Notes: a model not told the origin generated them from the sequence alone. A stretch of 44,863 nt of DNA from Mnemiopsis leidyi (GCA_000226015.1 JH153825.1:36558-81420), one strand, 5' to 3'. Shown: positions 14,501-24,453, counted from the stretch's first letter. Numbers and translations are program-made.

Positions 14501-15373
14501 GGATCAAAACTCGAAGCAACAGCTGATCAAAGATTTCGCAGAGATTTGGTCCAAATTTAGGGATGTGTCTTCGCAATTTCTATTCCAGAAATACTATTCT
14601 ACTATTGAACGGTATGTGCCATCATTTCACCCTCGTCATTTGACATTAAAGAACTCCCGAATTTTATTGAAAATCCTACCTTTCCTGCTGTTTCCTCTAG
14701 TCTATTTCTATTAAATTTCCAGTTATTTGACCCTCGTTACCTTGATACAGCTGGAAATACCACAAAAGCACACTGTTTAGAGGACTCTACAGCCATCCTA
14801 AAGACGGTCTGAAAGTCGCTGTTTGTTTAAACGTTACTGAGACGAGACTTACTGTTATCAACGCAGATACCCTGGTAAGTTAACGTACACTTGTTTATTG
14901 TGTATCACTTCAAATTAATCCTTCCCCGTATTTAAATGCAATATATCAGATCTGTCTGATTGAGGAACTTACCCTCCGTTTTAACAGGTTATAATGGACG
15001 CGGTTGATCTGGACAAGATAACCAACTTTGGGGGATATCCGTTCTCAATAACTTTGAGAATAAACAATAAAACAATTAGCATCATGCTGGTAGATAAACT
15101 TAAGGTTAGTATTTTAGAGTTGATTAACTTAATAAAGGTTTTATTTCTGCGTGATGAAGCATCTGTTGACTGCGAAATTTCAAATGTACACTTTTTCATT
15201 GCATTTTTTGGATCATATTGTATTTTTCTGTTTTAAATTTAATTGATTTAAAGCATTTTTGTGCGAAGATTAAACCATAAACATATCTGTATTTTCAGTG
15301 TTACTTACTGACAGAGCTACTTGCGTCTTACTGCCGACTCACACACGTGGTTACACGAGATTCAGCAACATAA
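2558..15373 (+). CDS. MyTH4-FERM protein, PLEKHH/MAX-1-like, 5' incomplete
   Basis: Thirteen exons join with matching phases: 2558-2664, 3270-3344, 5256-5399, 5955-6120, 6409-6516, 6956-7081, 9404-9476, 12690-12819, 13580-13756, 14385-14611, 14751-14874, 14988-15104, 15299-15373 (TAA). They encode 548 residues. The MyTH4 domain runs from about SKPLSHPLTNL through ELVNELYCQLLKQT to VLKRCLAFGKR. It passes directly into a FERM domain: F1 with SIPIHLAGGDYQVTGF, SGYTLFMDDP and CDVIAKWE; F2 with ELATCLGAVMAQ; F3 with TNFGGYPFSITLRI and a final helix TELLASYCRL. The order MyTH4 then SIPxH...GxYQVxGF then TLFxDDP fits PLEKHH1-3/MAX-1 better than MyTH4-FERM myosins. In that family two PH domains precede MyTH4; none is visible, so the 5' half is probably outside the window. 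Family members are cytoplasmic adaptors (MAX-1 acts in netrin-dependent axon guidance). The 13-exon model is strong; the exact subfamily is likely. Confidence 0.82.
3062..3129. repeat. Two-copy tandem repeat, 34-bp period
   Basis: TCTAATGGGTGCCTAGACTA and its flanks occur twice at a 34-bp spacing, in the intron upstream of the exon at 3270. Confidence 0.85.
5407..5477. repeat. TTAATTACTT tandem repeat directly after a splice donor
   Basis: About five degenerate copies of a 10-13 bp unit (TTAATTACTT(G)) begin within about 15 bases of the donor GTTAGT at 5400. Confidence 0.8.
6339..6392. repeat. 11-bp tandem repeat upstream of a splice acceptor
   Basis: About five copies of ATCTAACGTGT end roughly 15 bases before the acceptor TTCCAG that precedes the exon at 6409. 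The last copies are degenerate. Confidence 0.85.
7100..7250. repeat. (TTTATTACTTTATT)-type T-rich repeat after a splice donor
   Basis: About 150 bases of imperfect ACTTTATTTTATT units begin about 18 bases after the donor GTATGT at 7082. Confidence 0.85.
7650..7805. repeat. Dispersed repeat copy 1 (pair with 42537-42694)
   Basis: This stretch matches 42537-42694 along about 155 bases in the same orientation. It includes identical blocks such as AAAATGTATAGTCGGTCAGT and AACTACAAGCAGTGACAACT. It lies in an intron of the PLEKHH-like gene. No terminal repeats or convincing coding capacity were found. Confidence 0.85.
7956..8257. repeat. 19-bp minisatellite with a CACGTG in every unit
   Basis: The unit TGTACTTACACGTG(T/C)AATG repeats for about 300 bases with period 19 and a few short insertions. 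I count 16 CACGTG hexamers. Many units carry the larger palindrome TACACGTGTA. It lies in the 2.3-kb intron between the exons at 6956 and 9404. Confidence 0.92.
11448..11493. repeat. Hairpin-forming inverted repeat
   Basis: AGGTGTATACACTGTGT at 11448-11464 is the reverse complement of 11477-11493 with one mismatch in 17, separated by 12 bases. It is in the large 9477-12689 intron, in which I see no other gene. Confidence 0.8.
12610..12726. other. Assembly gap (11 N) flanked by an identical 53-bp duplication
   Basis: Positions 12610-12662 and 12674-12726 are identical, and the N run 12663-12673 lies between them. The duplicated part contains the (CT)n tract, the acceptor CCAG and the first 37 bases of an exon. 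Only the downstream copy reads into the full exon. This is what unmerged overlapping contig ends look like. Confidence 0.93.
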
Positions 15374-16140
15374 CCAAATTGCAAATATCGACTAAAATTA
15401 AAAATTCTTCTTTGTTTGAACGCCATCGACTGTCCAGAAGAGTCGCTATTCGGGGATATAGAAAATAACTGACCACTGCCGACGACTGCTTTTCTTGGTT
15501 TTGTGTCGAACGATTACTTCTGCTATGTTTGATCATTGACGACTAAATGTTGGTTTAACTTAGCTCGAAACTTTTTGTGTTTAAAGCCCGTTTTCAACCC
15601 ATTTAACATTAAGATAAAGTTGGTTTTTAAATGCAACTTGGGATCACACGGTTTTATGTCTATTTTGATTGTTAATCCATCTGTTAGTGATTTTAAGTTT
15701 TAGCATTAAATCTTTAGGCTTTTTCTTCGAAAAGTTGAAAGGAACACATTTCGAGAATAGTTCTTTTCTATTTACGTTTCTGATAGGAAAGATATTTAAA
15801 TCAACTTTATTTAATTTGATCGTTACCAAATTGCTTGTTTAATGTATTAAATGTTTCAACAGTTATTGAAATTCTTCTTTCTTGTTTACACACATGTTAC
15901 TATTGACAAATAAATTCGAAAATTTTATTGCCAAATATTGTCTTGTCAAGCCAGCCGCTGTCATCATGGCTCTCTGCCGAAAACAAGAAAAAATTGTGGC
16001 ACTTGTCGCTCTGCTGACTGAAATTTAAGTCCTATCATTCCTTTTATCCATTGTTGTTCTAATCAAGTTCAACCAACATAAATCAGTCAGTATAAAAATA
16101 TTAACTTGCAAGCGTTACTTACCCTGGTTTCTCTGTTAAT
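15374..16140. other. Intergenic, no gene seen; 3' flank of the PLEKHH-like gene
   Basis: AT-rich sequence with only short, compositionally random open frames. A possible polyadenylation signal AATAAA lies near 15908 but is over 500 bases past the stop codon. Confidence 0.45.
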
Positions 16141-17905
16141 TCAGGGGTACTCTGGTTTACTCCAGGCTAAGTTAAGACCCTCGGATCACGTCACACGTGT
16201 CGCGGCACGTATCGCGTCACCTGTCCTAACTAGACGGTACGTATCGCGTCACCTGTTCTAACTAGACAGTACATGCCGCGACACGTGACCCAGCACACGT
16301 CCTAACTAGTTCCCCAGCACATGTCGCAATTGGATCAAGTGTCCAATGTACTTGTAGCAATGTTGCAACAACCAATTATATTTTTTAGCAAATATGAGGC
16401 TTGTAGAAGTCCTCCTCCGTCGACGGGAACTTGACCACCTCACAAATGATGGTTCTGACAGTAGAATGTCCAACTCTGAACAGGTTCGCCAGAGCATTGA
16501 AATTGTAATTGTCTCCAGTTGCTAAATATCTGCGGGTGGGGACTAGCTTCTTCGCAGATTCGATATAGTCGCCGGCCACAGAACAGAAAAGGATGGAGTA
16601 TTGGAATGATAATGATTTCCGCGGATATTCTCTAGAACTTCACAATCTTGTCGTCGTACATGTGCTGGGCCCTGGCAGTTTTCTTACCAAAAGGTTGAAC
16701 TCTTCAGGAAACGTTTCTGTCTGCGTAGTAGAAACTGCCCCGGATCAGTAGTTGATTTGCATGTCAGCGGCAAATCCTCGTCCTGACGTGGTAAGATGTA
16801 CTGATTGACAGATGACGTGTTCTAGTGTAATCATTTGATCTCAAATTATCGACAGACCCTGTTAGCGACTGATTGGTAGTATGGTTCGTTTATTTCTGGT
16901 AACATCCACTCACACCATGCTGAATCACGTGATGACGTTGTTTGAAGTTTCAAATTCACGAGCACCTCTGACATCTACATAGATGAATCCCCCTTCTCTT
17001 CGAGTGATTGCTTCCAGTCCTACCAGAATCACGAACTCCGCTTCTAAGAAGCCTGCTGCGGCTCTTGTTAAGGAGATTCTCCATCCTTAATGGAAAAGTT
17101 TAGAGACGACGTTGACAACCTACAGGCTCAGTTGAGATACAATAAGATGCGGAGGGAGTACACAAAACGCTAGGCCAAAAAAAGTGGAGCTGACCGGACA
17201 CCTCTTTTTGAGTGGGAGTTTTACAAAGACATTGAACCAGAACCTACAGACAGAACCTGACCACGTCGATCCCTTACAGCTCCCAGAAACAACTAGTGAT
17301 GACCAGACCCTCAACTCTCCTTACCGGGCGATGCGCGGCTCTCGCCTCTCTCTACGTTTCCCTCGGCCTCCGTTCGGCCTCGGGAAACAATTAGCCTGAG
17401 GTCCCCAGGCAAAACTCTCCTAGTCTACCCCGATACAGAAAAGCCTCCTATTTCTAAACCGAAGGAAGAGGCGGCCCTTGGGCTTGACACAGAAGGAGAG
17501 AGACGACAAAGCTGAACAAACTCAAACATAACATTTACTGCATACATTATGCAGTAAACGTCGTTTTTTATTGAAACAATTTTTTGAAACAAATCAAAAT
17601 CTTGTCAGCCTAAATTTATGCCACAGTTGAATGAAAATGAGGTCGAGATCAGGTGGCACATCATGTTCCGTGTCACGTGTCGCGGAATATTACCTAACTA
17701 GACGGCACATGCCGCGATACGTACCGGGGAACATGATCCTAACTAACTAGACGGCACATCCTAACTAACTAGACGGCACATGCTGCGACACGTGATCCGA
17801 TACGTTCCGTCTAGCTAGGGTCTTAGGCTACTCCGAAGTAACTTTGGGTCACTCCGACATTACTTTGGGTACCTCTGTGGTTAGGGTCACCTTTAGCCAA
17901 ACTTA
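16141..17905. mobile_element. Decayed PIF/Harbinger-like DNA transposon with inverted subterminal repeats
   Basis: The left end (16141-16320) and right end (about 17640-17905) are related in inverted orientation. Left: TTTACTCCAGGCTAAGTTAAGACCCT followed by GGATCACGT..GTGTCGCG; right reverse complement: TTACTTCGGAGTAGCC.. then TAAGACCCT and GGATCACGTGTCGC. Both ends carry clustered copies of CTAACTAGACGGCACATG and CGCGACACGTG. The interior holds a minus-strand transposase fragment. Exact termini and target-site duplication could not be fixed. Confidence 0.65.
16385..16579 (-). pseudogene. Harbinger (HARBI1-type) transposase fragment
   Basis: The minus strand encodes RRYLATGDNYNFNALANLFR followed by VGHSTVRTIICEVVKFPSTEED. 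This is the N-terminal helix-turn-helix region typical of HARBI1/DDE_4 transposases (RFLATGxS..LAxxFRVGHSTVxxII). A stop follows within about 15 residues and no DDE catalytic domain is seen downstream, so the copy is internally deleted and cannot be active. It sits between inverted subterminal repeats, which agrees with a PIF/Harbinger origin. Confidence 0.72.
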
Positions 17906-18670
17906 AAGTTAAAGACGATGATCATGTCACATGAATTGCGCTTCAAAAGAAATTAGTAAATTTCTCTGCACTCCTACTCCTATATACAGCCGAATGTTGA
18001 AATAAGTTTTGAAACATTCTAAGTAGTAGTACATAAAGTTAAACATACATTGAATGTTCATTTCTCGTCAGTTCTCATAATTCTCATCATTATTTCAAAA
18101 GCTTAGGTAAACCTAATCCGTCCCAAAACTTAACACTTCGTTTTCTGTATTATGATTAAGAATAGTATGTCGCCTTAAAGTCCAATTGATTATGTGAGTG
18201 ACATCACATCCTGCTACCGTACTAGTCTCACACCTGGACTACCAGTTAAAGGACAAGTCCAATTTCGCATAGCGACTCCAAATATAGATCAATCAGCCTG
18301 ATATGCATTAAGTAATCCGTTATTTGCCAATCATTTTAGTAGATTAGCGTTTACCTCTGTTTTCTGGCGTTAATATTAGATTTAAAATTAAGTAGCTTCG
18401 TTTAAAAATACGTTAGCCCATCGCAAGTTTGCTTTTAAATTGGTAAGCTCCAAATTGGAAGCTTTCTGCAATTTTCCGGGAATAATTTTTGTAGGTTTAG
18501 CAGCCTTCCTTTTTAGTTTCAATTGTAATTCTCATTGCGGCATATTTACAATTACACACTAAAAAGTTATGAAGTTTGTTAAGATAAATTTTTAAGCTTG
18601 ACAAGTCATAAATAACAACATCAATAATTGAGATAAAATTAACTCAAAACATTCCCCATTTAGTCCCGAA
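17906..18670. other. Upstream region of the matrix-protein gene
   Basis: AT-rich, without a recognised gene. The reading frame of the following gene is open back to about 18632, and a potential acceptor TTTAG lies just before the ATG, so a small upstream exon cannot be excluded. Confidence 0.45.
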
Positions 18671-21600
18671 ATGTATGGGGCTAGCAATGTAAACATAGAC
18701 ATAAACGGAGCAAGAAACAGAATCCAGTCCGGGGCCTCTTCTCTAAGCAATTTTTCCAGCGTAAGTGGAATTGGAGCAGCTTACAATACAGGGGTAGGGG
18801 CAGTTTACAATGCTGGAGTAGGAACAGCTTACAACGCAGTAGGTGTAGGAGCTGCAAATGTTGTGGGAGTTGCTGGAGCAGCTCCTGCAGCGGCGCTCAG
18901 TGCAGTCGGGGTCGGAGGAAATTTCGCAAGTGCTTCTCAGCAGCCAGCAGTGAGCGTGTCTTACAACGGACAACAGCCAGCAGCTCACATGTCGTACAGT
19001 ATTCAGCAACCGGCCGCAGTTTCTTACAGTGTCCAGCCTGCAACTTCCGTCTCTATCAATGGTGTAGGAGTCTCTGCAGGGTCTCCCCAAAATGTTACCT
19101 TCGGCGGATCTTCAGCTACAGCTACACCCAGCGTTCAAGTTATCCAAGTGCCCGGCGCGGCAAGCTATGTCCATTCCCACACACATCATACCATTGGTTC
19201 AGCTGGACAACCTGGAGCAGCTGGACAACCTGGATCAGCTGGACAACCTGGCTGTTATCACCATGGTCACGGAGGAGCTGGTAGTCCTGGAAGTGCAGGA
19301 AGCCCTGGTGCACCTGGACAACCAGGCGCAGCTGGACAACCAGGCGCAGTTGGACAACCAGGCACGGCAGGACAACCGGGATATGCACCAGGACAACCAG
19401 GCACGGCAGGACAACCGGGATATGCAGGACAACCAGGCGCACCAGGACAACCAGGCGCACCTGGACAACCAGGTACGGCAGGACAACCAGGCGCACCAGG
19501 ACAACCAGGCGCACCAGGACAACCAGGTACGGCAGGACAACCAGGCGCACCAGGGGGTGCAGGTAACCCAGGAGGACCAGGTGGTCCAACTGGCTGTTAT
19601 CCCAACAACCCTAACGGATCACAGCCTAGTGGCCCCGGAGGCCCAGGAGGTGCTGGGGGTCCAGGTGGGCCAGGAGGTCTTGGGGGAAGACCATGCCCAG
19701 GGTATTCAATTGTGAAAGTTCCTTGCTGTGGCCATTGCGGCCCAGGGGGTGCCGGAGGCCCAGGTGGTCCAGGAGGACCCGGCGCTCCAGGAGGACCCGG
19801 TGGGCCTGGGGGTAATGGTCCAAACGATAATCCAAACGGATCAGATGGAAAGAAACCAAGCAGCAAAGGAAGGCCTAAAGGAAAGAAGCCAAAACGCAGC
19901 CCAGATGGAAGTGGATCATCTGGACCTGGAGGTCGTGGTGGTCCAGGGGGACCCGGTGGTCCAGGGGGACCCGGTGGTCCGGGGGGACCCGGTGGTCCAG
20001 GGGGATCAGGTGGTCCAAATGAACCCGATGACGGCTGTAAAAGAAAATGTCCAGTGCACTGTCCTAATCGACCAGAAAATGAAGGAGACAACAAAGGTTG
20101 CTGTGGACCTGACGGCTGTTGTGGACCCTGCTGCGGCCCAGACGGCTGTTGTCCAGGTGGATGTTGCGGCCTATGTGGCCCTGATGGGTGTTGTGGAACT
20201 TGCTGCGGACCAGAAGGCTGCTGTGGAAAATGTCTTCCCAAATGTTGTGGCCCCGATGGATGCTGCGGAAAAATCTGTGGCCCTGATGGATGTTGTGGGT
20301 GCTTTGGACCAAAGAAACCGAAAAAAGGAAAGAAGCCTAAGAAAGGGAAACAGCCTAAGAAAAGTACGAGCAAAGACCCTGAAACAAGTGATGATGACAC
20401 TTCATCTGGACTGTCCAGCATCCTTGGATCTTCAAATACTACAGCAACTTCGAAAACATCTGGAACAGGATCATCTACGTCGACAGATTCAGGCAAAAAG
20501 CCAAAGCGAGGCAACAAGGATGATAATGCTAGCAGTGATTCCTCCCCCTCAAGTTCTGATGATTCTGACATCGGTTGCTGTGGAAAGAAAAAGCCCAAGA
20601 AGGGAAAACCAAAAAAGCCATCAGACGGAAACGATCCAGATTCTGATGGACCAGGTGGTCAAGGAGGTCCGGGAGGTCCAGGAGGCCCTGGAGGTCCAGG
20701 AGGCCCGGGAGGTCCTGGAGGTCCAGGAGGACGAGGAAAGAAACCAAAGAGATGCCCGGTTTGTGGTCGTCGACATGGCCCAGGAGGACCAGGGGGTCCT
20801 GGTGGTCCAGGGGGTCCTGGTGGCCCAGGGGGCCCCGGTGGCCCAGGGGGTCCCGGAGGAGATCCGTTTGGTCCAGGTGGACTTTATGACCCTAACAATC
20901 CTGAAAAACCTTACAACCCATACGACCCAACTAACCCAAATAATCCATTCAGGCCTGGAGGACCCCTTGATCCAAACAATCCAAATAAACCCTACGACCC
21001 CTACGATATGGATGACCCAAATAATCCATTCCGACCAGGAGGGCCTCTGGATCCAAACAATCCCAACCGCCCATACAACCCAGCTAACCCAAATGATCCG
21101 AACAATCCATTTAGACCAGGAGGTCCACTTGATCCTAACAATCCTAATGTACCGTATGACCCACATGATCCAGAAGATCCACGAAACCCTTACAGGCCAG
21201 GAGGACCACTTGATCCCAATGGACCAAAATGCCCATACGATCCCAAAAACCCTAACGATCCGAACAATCCATTTAGGCCAGGTGGCCCATTGGATCCGAA
21301 CAACCCAAATGTTCCATACGACCCATATGATCACACGGACTGCAGAAATCCGTACAGGCCTGGAGGACCACTTGATCCCAATGACCCTAACCGACCGTAC
21401 GATCCTTTCAATCCTTATGATCAAAACAATCCGTACAGACCAGGCGGTCCTTTGGATCCAAACAATCCAAACAGACCGTATGATCCAAAGGACCCGAATG
21501 ATCCAAGAAATCCATTCCGTCCGGGTGGTCCCCTTGATCCAAACAGCCCAAACCGTCCATACGATCCTAACAACCCTAATGATCCAAGAAACCCGTTCCG

Positions 21601-23099
21601 CCCTGGTGGCCCTCTTGATCCAAACAGTCCAAAGGACGGTGGTGTATGCCCTAGATGTGGTTCTCCAGATAACGGTGAGCCAGATACATCGACAAGTGGT
21701 ACTAGCGGATCGTCAAACTCAAGTGGTTCATCAGGAACAAGTGGATCTAGTGATCCTTCCGATGCTACAGAACCTGTTGGCTGCTGCGGCAAGAAGAAAC
21801 CTAAGAAAGGAGACCCAGATGGTAAAAAGCCCAAAAAAGGTTCGAAACCCAGAGATGACTCCGATCCTAAAGGAAAGAAACCCAAAAAATCAGGGGATGA
21901 CTCATCTGGTTCCGACCCGGATGGGAAGAAACCTAAGAATGGCAGCAAGCCTGGAGACGACCCCGACGACTCTGCATCTGATAGCGATGGTACATGCTGC
22001 TGTTGTATAAAGCCGAGGAAACCTAAAGATCCAAGTTCAAAATCGGATGATCCATCAGATGGAAGTTCAAACGGCCCAGATGATCCTACCTCAGGAGGCC
22101 CGGGAGGTCCAGGGGGGCCCTGGCGGTCCAGGAGGTCCTGGGGGTCCAGGAGGTCCCGGGGGTCCAAGATGCCCATACGATCCAAATGGAAGAAAGCCGA
22201 TTGGTCTGAGTAGTGAACCTTCTTCAAATAGTTCAGATGACGGTGGTTGCTGTGGGCCCTCAAGAAAACCTGGAAAACGGAATAAAAAGTCACCAAACGG
22301 GAAATGTAAGACGTGTAAAAAGCCTGTCCGCCCAGACGATGATCTTTTCGGACCATATAGTCCGTATGGACCGGGAAGCAGCCCATACGACCCTTACTCG
22401 CCCAACGGAGTCCCAACCTGTCCTCACGGTCGACCCATCTTCCCTGGTGGTCCGGGCGGTCCCGGTGGGCCAGGAGGACCCGGTGGGCCAGGAGGTCCAG
22501 GTGGGCCAGGAGGTCCACTCGGCCTATGTCCCTTCGGGCCCGGAGGACCTGGAGGTCCAGGAGGCCCTGGTGGTCCAGGTGGACCCGGAGGTCCAAGTGG
22601 TCTAGGATACTGCCCAGTTCATGGTGGTCCAGGCGGACCAGGTGGTCCAGGCGGACCAGGTGGTCCAGGTGGGCCTGGAGGTGCCGGTGGACCTCGTAGC
22701 CCAGGAGGTGTTGGTGGATGTCCAGGTGGCCCTGGTGGTGATGGAGGACTAGGGGGTGATGGAGGACCAGGAGGTGATGGTGGTCCGGGAGGTGATGGTG
22801 GTCCTGGAGGTAACGCTGGTTCTGGAGGAAATGGTTGCCCAGGAGGTTACGGTGGTAATGGCGGGCCAGGGGGTGACGGTGGAGATGGCGGGGCAGGTGG
22901 TGACGGTGGAGATGGCGGGGCAGGTGGTAATGGCGGAAACGGATGTCCCGGTTGGTACTACTACCCACCATGTTACTCAGCGACCTCGGGCGCTGGGAGC
23001 ACTGTTGGAAGGACCAGTAACTACGGATACAGGTACTGTCCTTACTACTACACCTATCAACCCGCCTACAGAACTTACTCCTATCGCTACACATACTGA
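18671..23099 (+). CDS. Giant collagen-like / xxP-repeat structural protein (one frameshift)
   Basis: A single long exon, far more GC-rich than its surroundings. One frame runs 18671-22213; the continuation is in the next frame to TGA at 23097. Dropping one G from the six-G run at 22112-22117 gives 1476 codons in one frame. Approximate layout by residue: 1-165 Ala/Val/Gly/Tyr and QQPA-rich; a His cluster (YVHSHTHH); 178-297 collagen-like [10 protein letters not shown]; several GGPGGP blocks; 456-547 Cys-rich with six CGP(D/E)GCC motifs; KKPKKG basic spacers and Ser/Asp-rich linkers; 733-990 ten copies of a 27-residue repeat built on [12 protein letters not shown]; more basic and Cys segments; then GGP and GGDGG repeats; and a 48-residue tail with 16 Tyr. 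No signal peptide is visible at this Met. An extracellular or adhesive matrix role is inferred from composition; I recognise no named family. Confidence 0.8.
20866..21640 (+). repeat. 81-bp coding tandem repeat (27-residue xxP unit, 10 copies)
   Basis: Nine full units begin (F/Y)RPGGPLDPN, preceded by one variant starting [11 protein letters not shown]. Every unit is 27 residues with Pro at nearly every third position. Units differ mainly in the middle third (for example [30 protein letters not shown]). Confidence 0.93.
22112..22117 (+). other. Frameshift site: run of six G
   Basis: Upstream the frame reads GGPGGPGGP; after the six-G run it falls into [10 protein letters not shown] and soon stops, while the next frame continues the GGP repeat to a plausible C-terminus. 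A five-G run would keep one frame. This could be a sequencing or assembly indel, a real polymorphism, or a shifty site. Confidence 0.85.
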
Positions 23100-23375
23100 A
23101 CTTAGTACTATACAGTTTAATGGTGATAGAGACAATGCCGCATGAAACTCACCCACTATTGATTTAATCAGGAAGAGGGGACATCTAAATATAAATATTG
23201 TATTACCGACAACAAATTGATCTAAAGCTTTACATTTGATGTTAATTATTTGTAATTGTAGTTGTAAATCCTTTGAAAAGTCGTCTTAATTCCCAACAAC
23301 ACAAGCATAACGATTGTACCATGTAAAAGCTTGAATCAACCAAAACAAAATAAGCGCGCCATCCACCAACGGTCC

Positions 23376-24453
23376 TCATCTAGCTATAACTTTAGCGACT
23401 TTCCTGTACTCTCTAGTATTACTTTGAGGACACTTCATCTCGCACCAACTAACTGGGACCATGCTAACAGCCCCCTCACTGCTCTGGGCAAATACCACTC
23501 CTAGCTCGTTCTCGGCGGTCGAGAGAAAGTAGGACGCAGCATCTCCGATCGAGATTACTCGGGCTAGGACAAGGTCTCCGGGTCGGTAACATTTGTAGAC
23601 GATAACTGAGTCTTTCTCTTTAGCTCTGATGTCCTCCTTCTTGATTATTCCTAAACAGATAGTTTGATAGAGAATTTTAATTAGTGATTGTTAATTCGTT
23701 ATAGTTGATGGACGTGAAAATTCTTGGGTCTAGGAGTCGCAAACTATTTTCATCGTGTGACAGCGATTAACCGATAAGAAGCCAGATACGTCCAATCAAG
23801 CTATAAAAACACCGTCACGTGATAGAAAAAAACTCCTCCCCAAGAATTCTGACGTCTCTTGTTATGTAAGTTAGAATAATAGATATTGATTGCTTAACGA
23901 AATGGGGATAACCGTCGTACCTCTGAAGTGTTGTGGAAGTCTCTTTCCCTGGACCGACAAGATAAGAACTTTAACTTGACGTGGGTTGACCGAAATGACC
24001 TTACACGTTACGATGTCGTTAGATTTTGGCAGAGCTGTGAGGGTCATGTCCGTGTTTACTCGCTCCACACTGATCTCCTTTACTTCACCTTTCTGTTCCG
24101 TCCTTAGGAATCCTAGAAGGTTAAACTTCTAGAACAAATTTAAATGTTTGTGGAACATCATGAATGGATCTAATGCTAATTTTCTGGTATTAAAATTGTT
24201 AGAATTAGATATGTTCTAAGAGAGAGTATTGCAATAGTATTGAAATATTTCAGAAGTAAATGAGTCATCGTTAACAATGCTTTAAAAGAGTATACAATCT
24301 GCTGGCTGTACATTGTACAATGTACATTGTCTTACCCAGCAATGTAGAGTACACAACCCCCTGATGGACATGAAGCCCGCTCCCTAACACACACGTTTCA
24401 TCATATTTACATATCTGGTCTCCAGGGACTACTTTCTTTGGTGCCGTTACCAT
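23376..24453 (-). CDS. EXOSC1: Exosome complex component CSL4
   Basis: Three exons on the minus strand: 24453-24336 (ATG), 24112-23921 and 23650-23376 (TGA). They join in consistent phase to 194 residues, essentially the usual length of animal EXOSC1. The N-terminal domain starts VVPGDQICKYDE and includes the turn GSGLHVHQGVVYSTLLG. The middle S1-type OB fold contains PKSNDIVTCKVISVNPRQVK. The C-terminal zinc-ribbon-like part contains YRPGDLVLARVISIGDAASY, STAENELGVV and a final SWCEMKCP. CSL4 is one of the S1/KH cap proteins of the RNA exosome, which degrades and processes RNA 3'-5' in nucleus and cytoplasm. The gene is convergent with the matrix-protein gene (277 bases between stops) and is followed upstream on the same strand by DPY30. 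Confidence 0.95.
24308..24331. repeat. Perfect 20-bp palindrome beside the EXOSC1 intron 1 donor
   Basis: TGTACATTGTACAATGTACA (24308-24327) is its own reverse complement, and it overlaps a second 14-bp palindrome ending at 24331. On the minus strand it starts directly after the donor GTAAG. Confidence 0.9.

Noticed and set aside
14723..14750. Acceptor TTTCCAG at 14722 for the exon ending 14874
   Set aside because: That reading hits a stop (CACACTGTTTAG); the acceptor ending at 14750 gives WKYHKSTLFRGLYS in phase.
22112..22117. Programmed ribosomal frameshifting as the main explanation of the frame break
   Set aside because: No stimulatory structure or conserved context could be shown, and a single-base error in a G-rich repeat explains everything; kept only as an alternative.
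19092..23145. Long overlapping open frames on both strands inside the matrix-protein gene (for example 19728-22010 plus; 21421-23094 and 19597-20598 minus)
   Set aside because: They are read-throughs of the same GC-rich triplet repeat in other frames; they show degenerate low-complexity translations and no independent start or domain. Only the GGP/DPNNP frame is biologically sensible and continuous.
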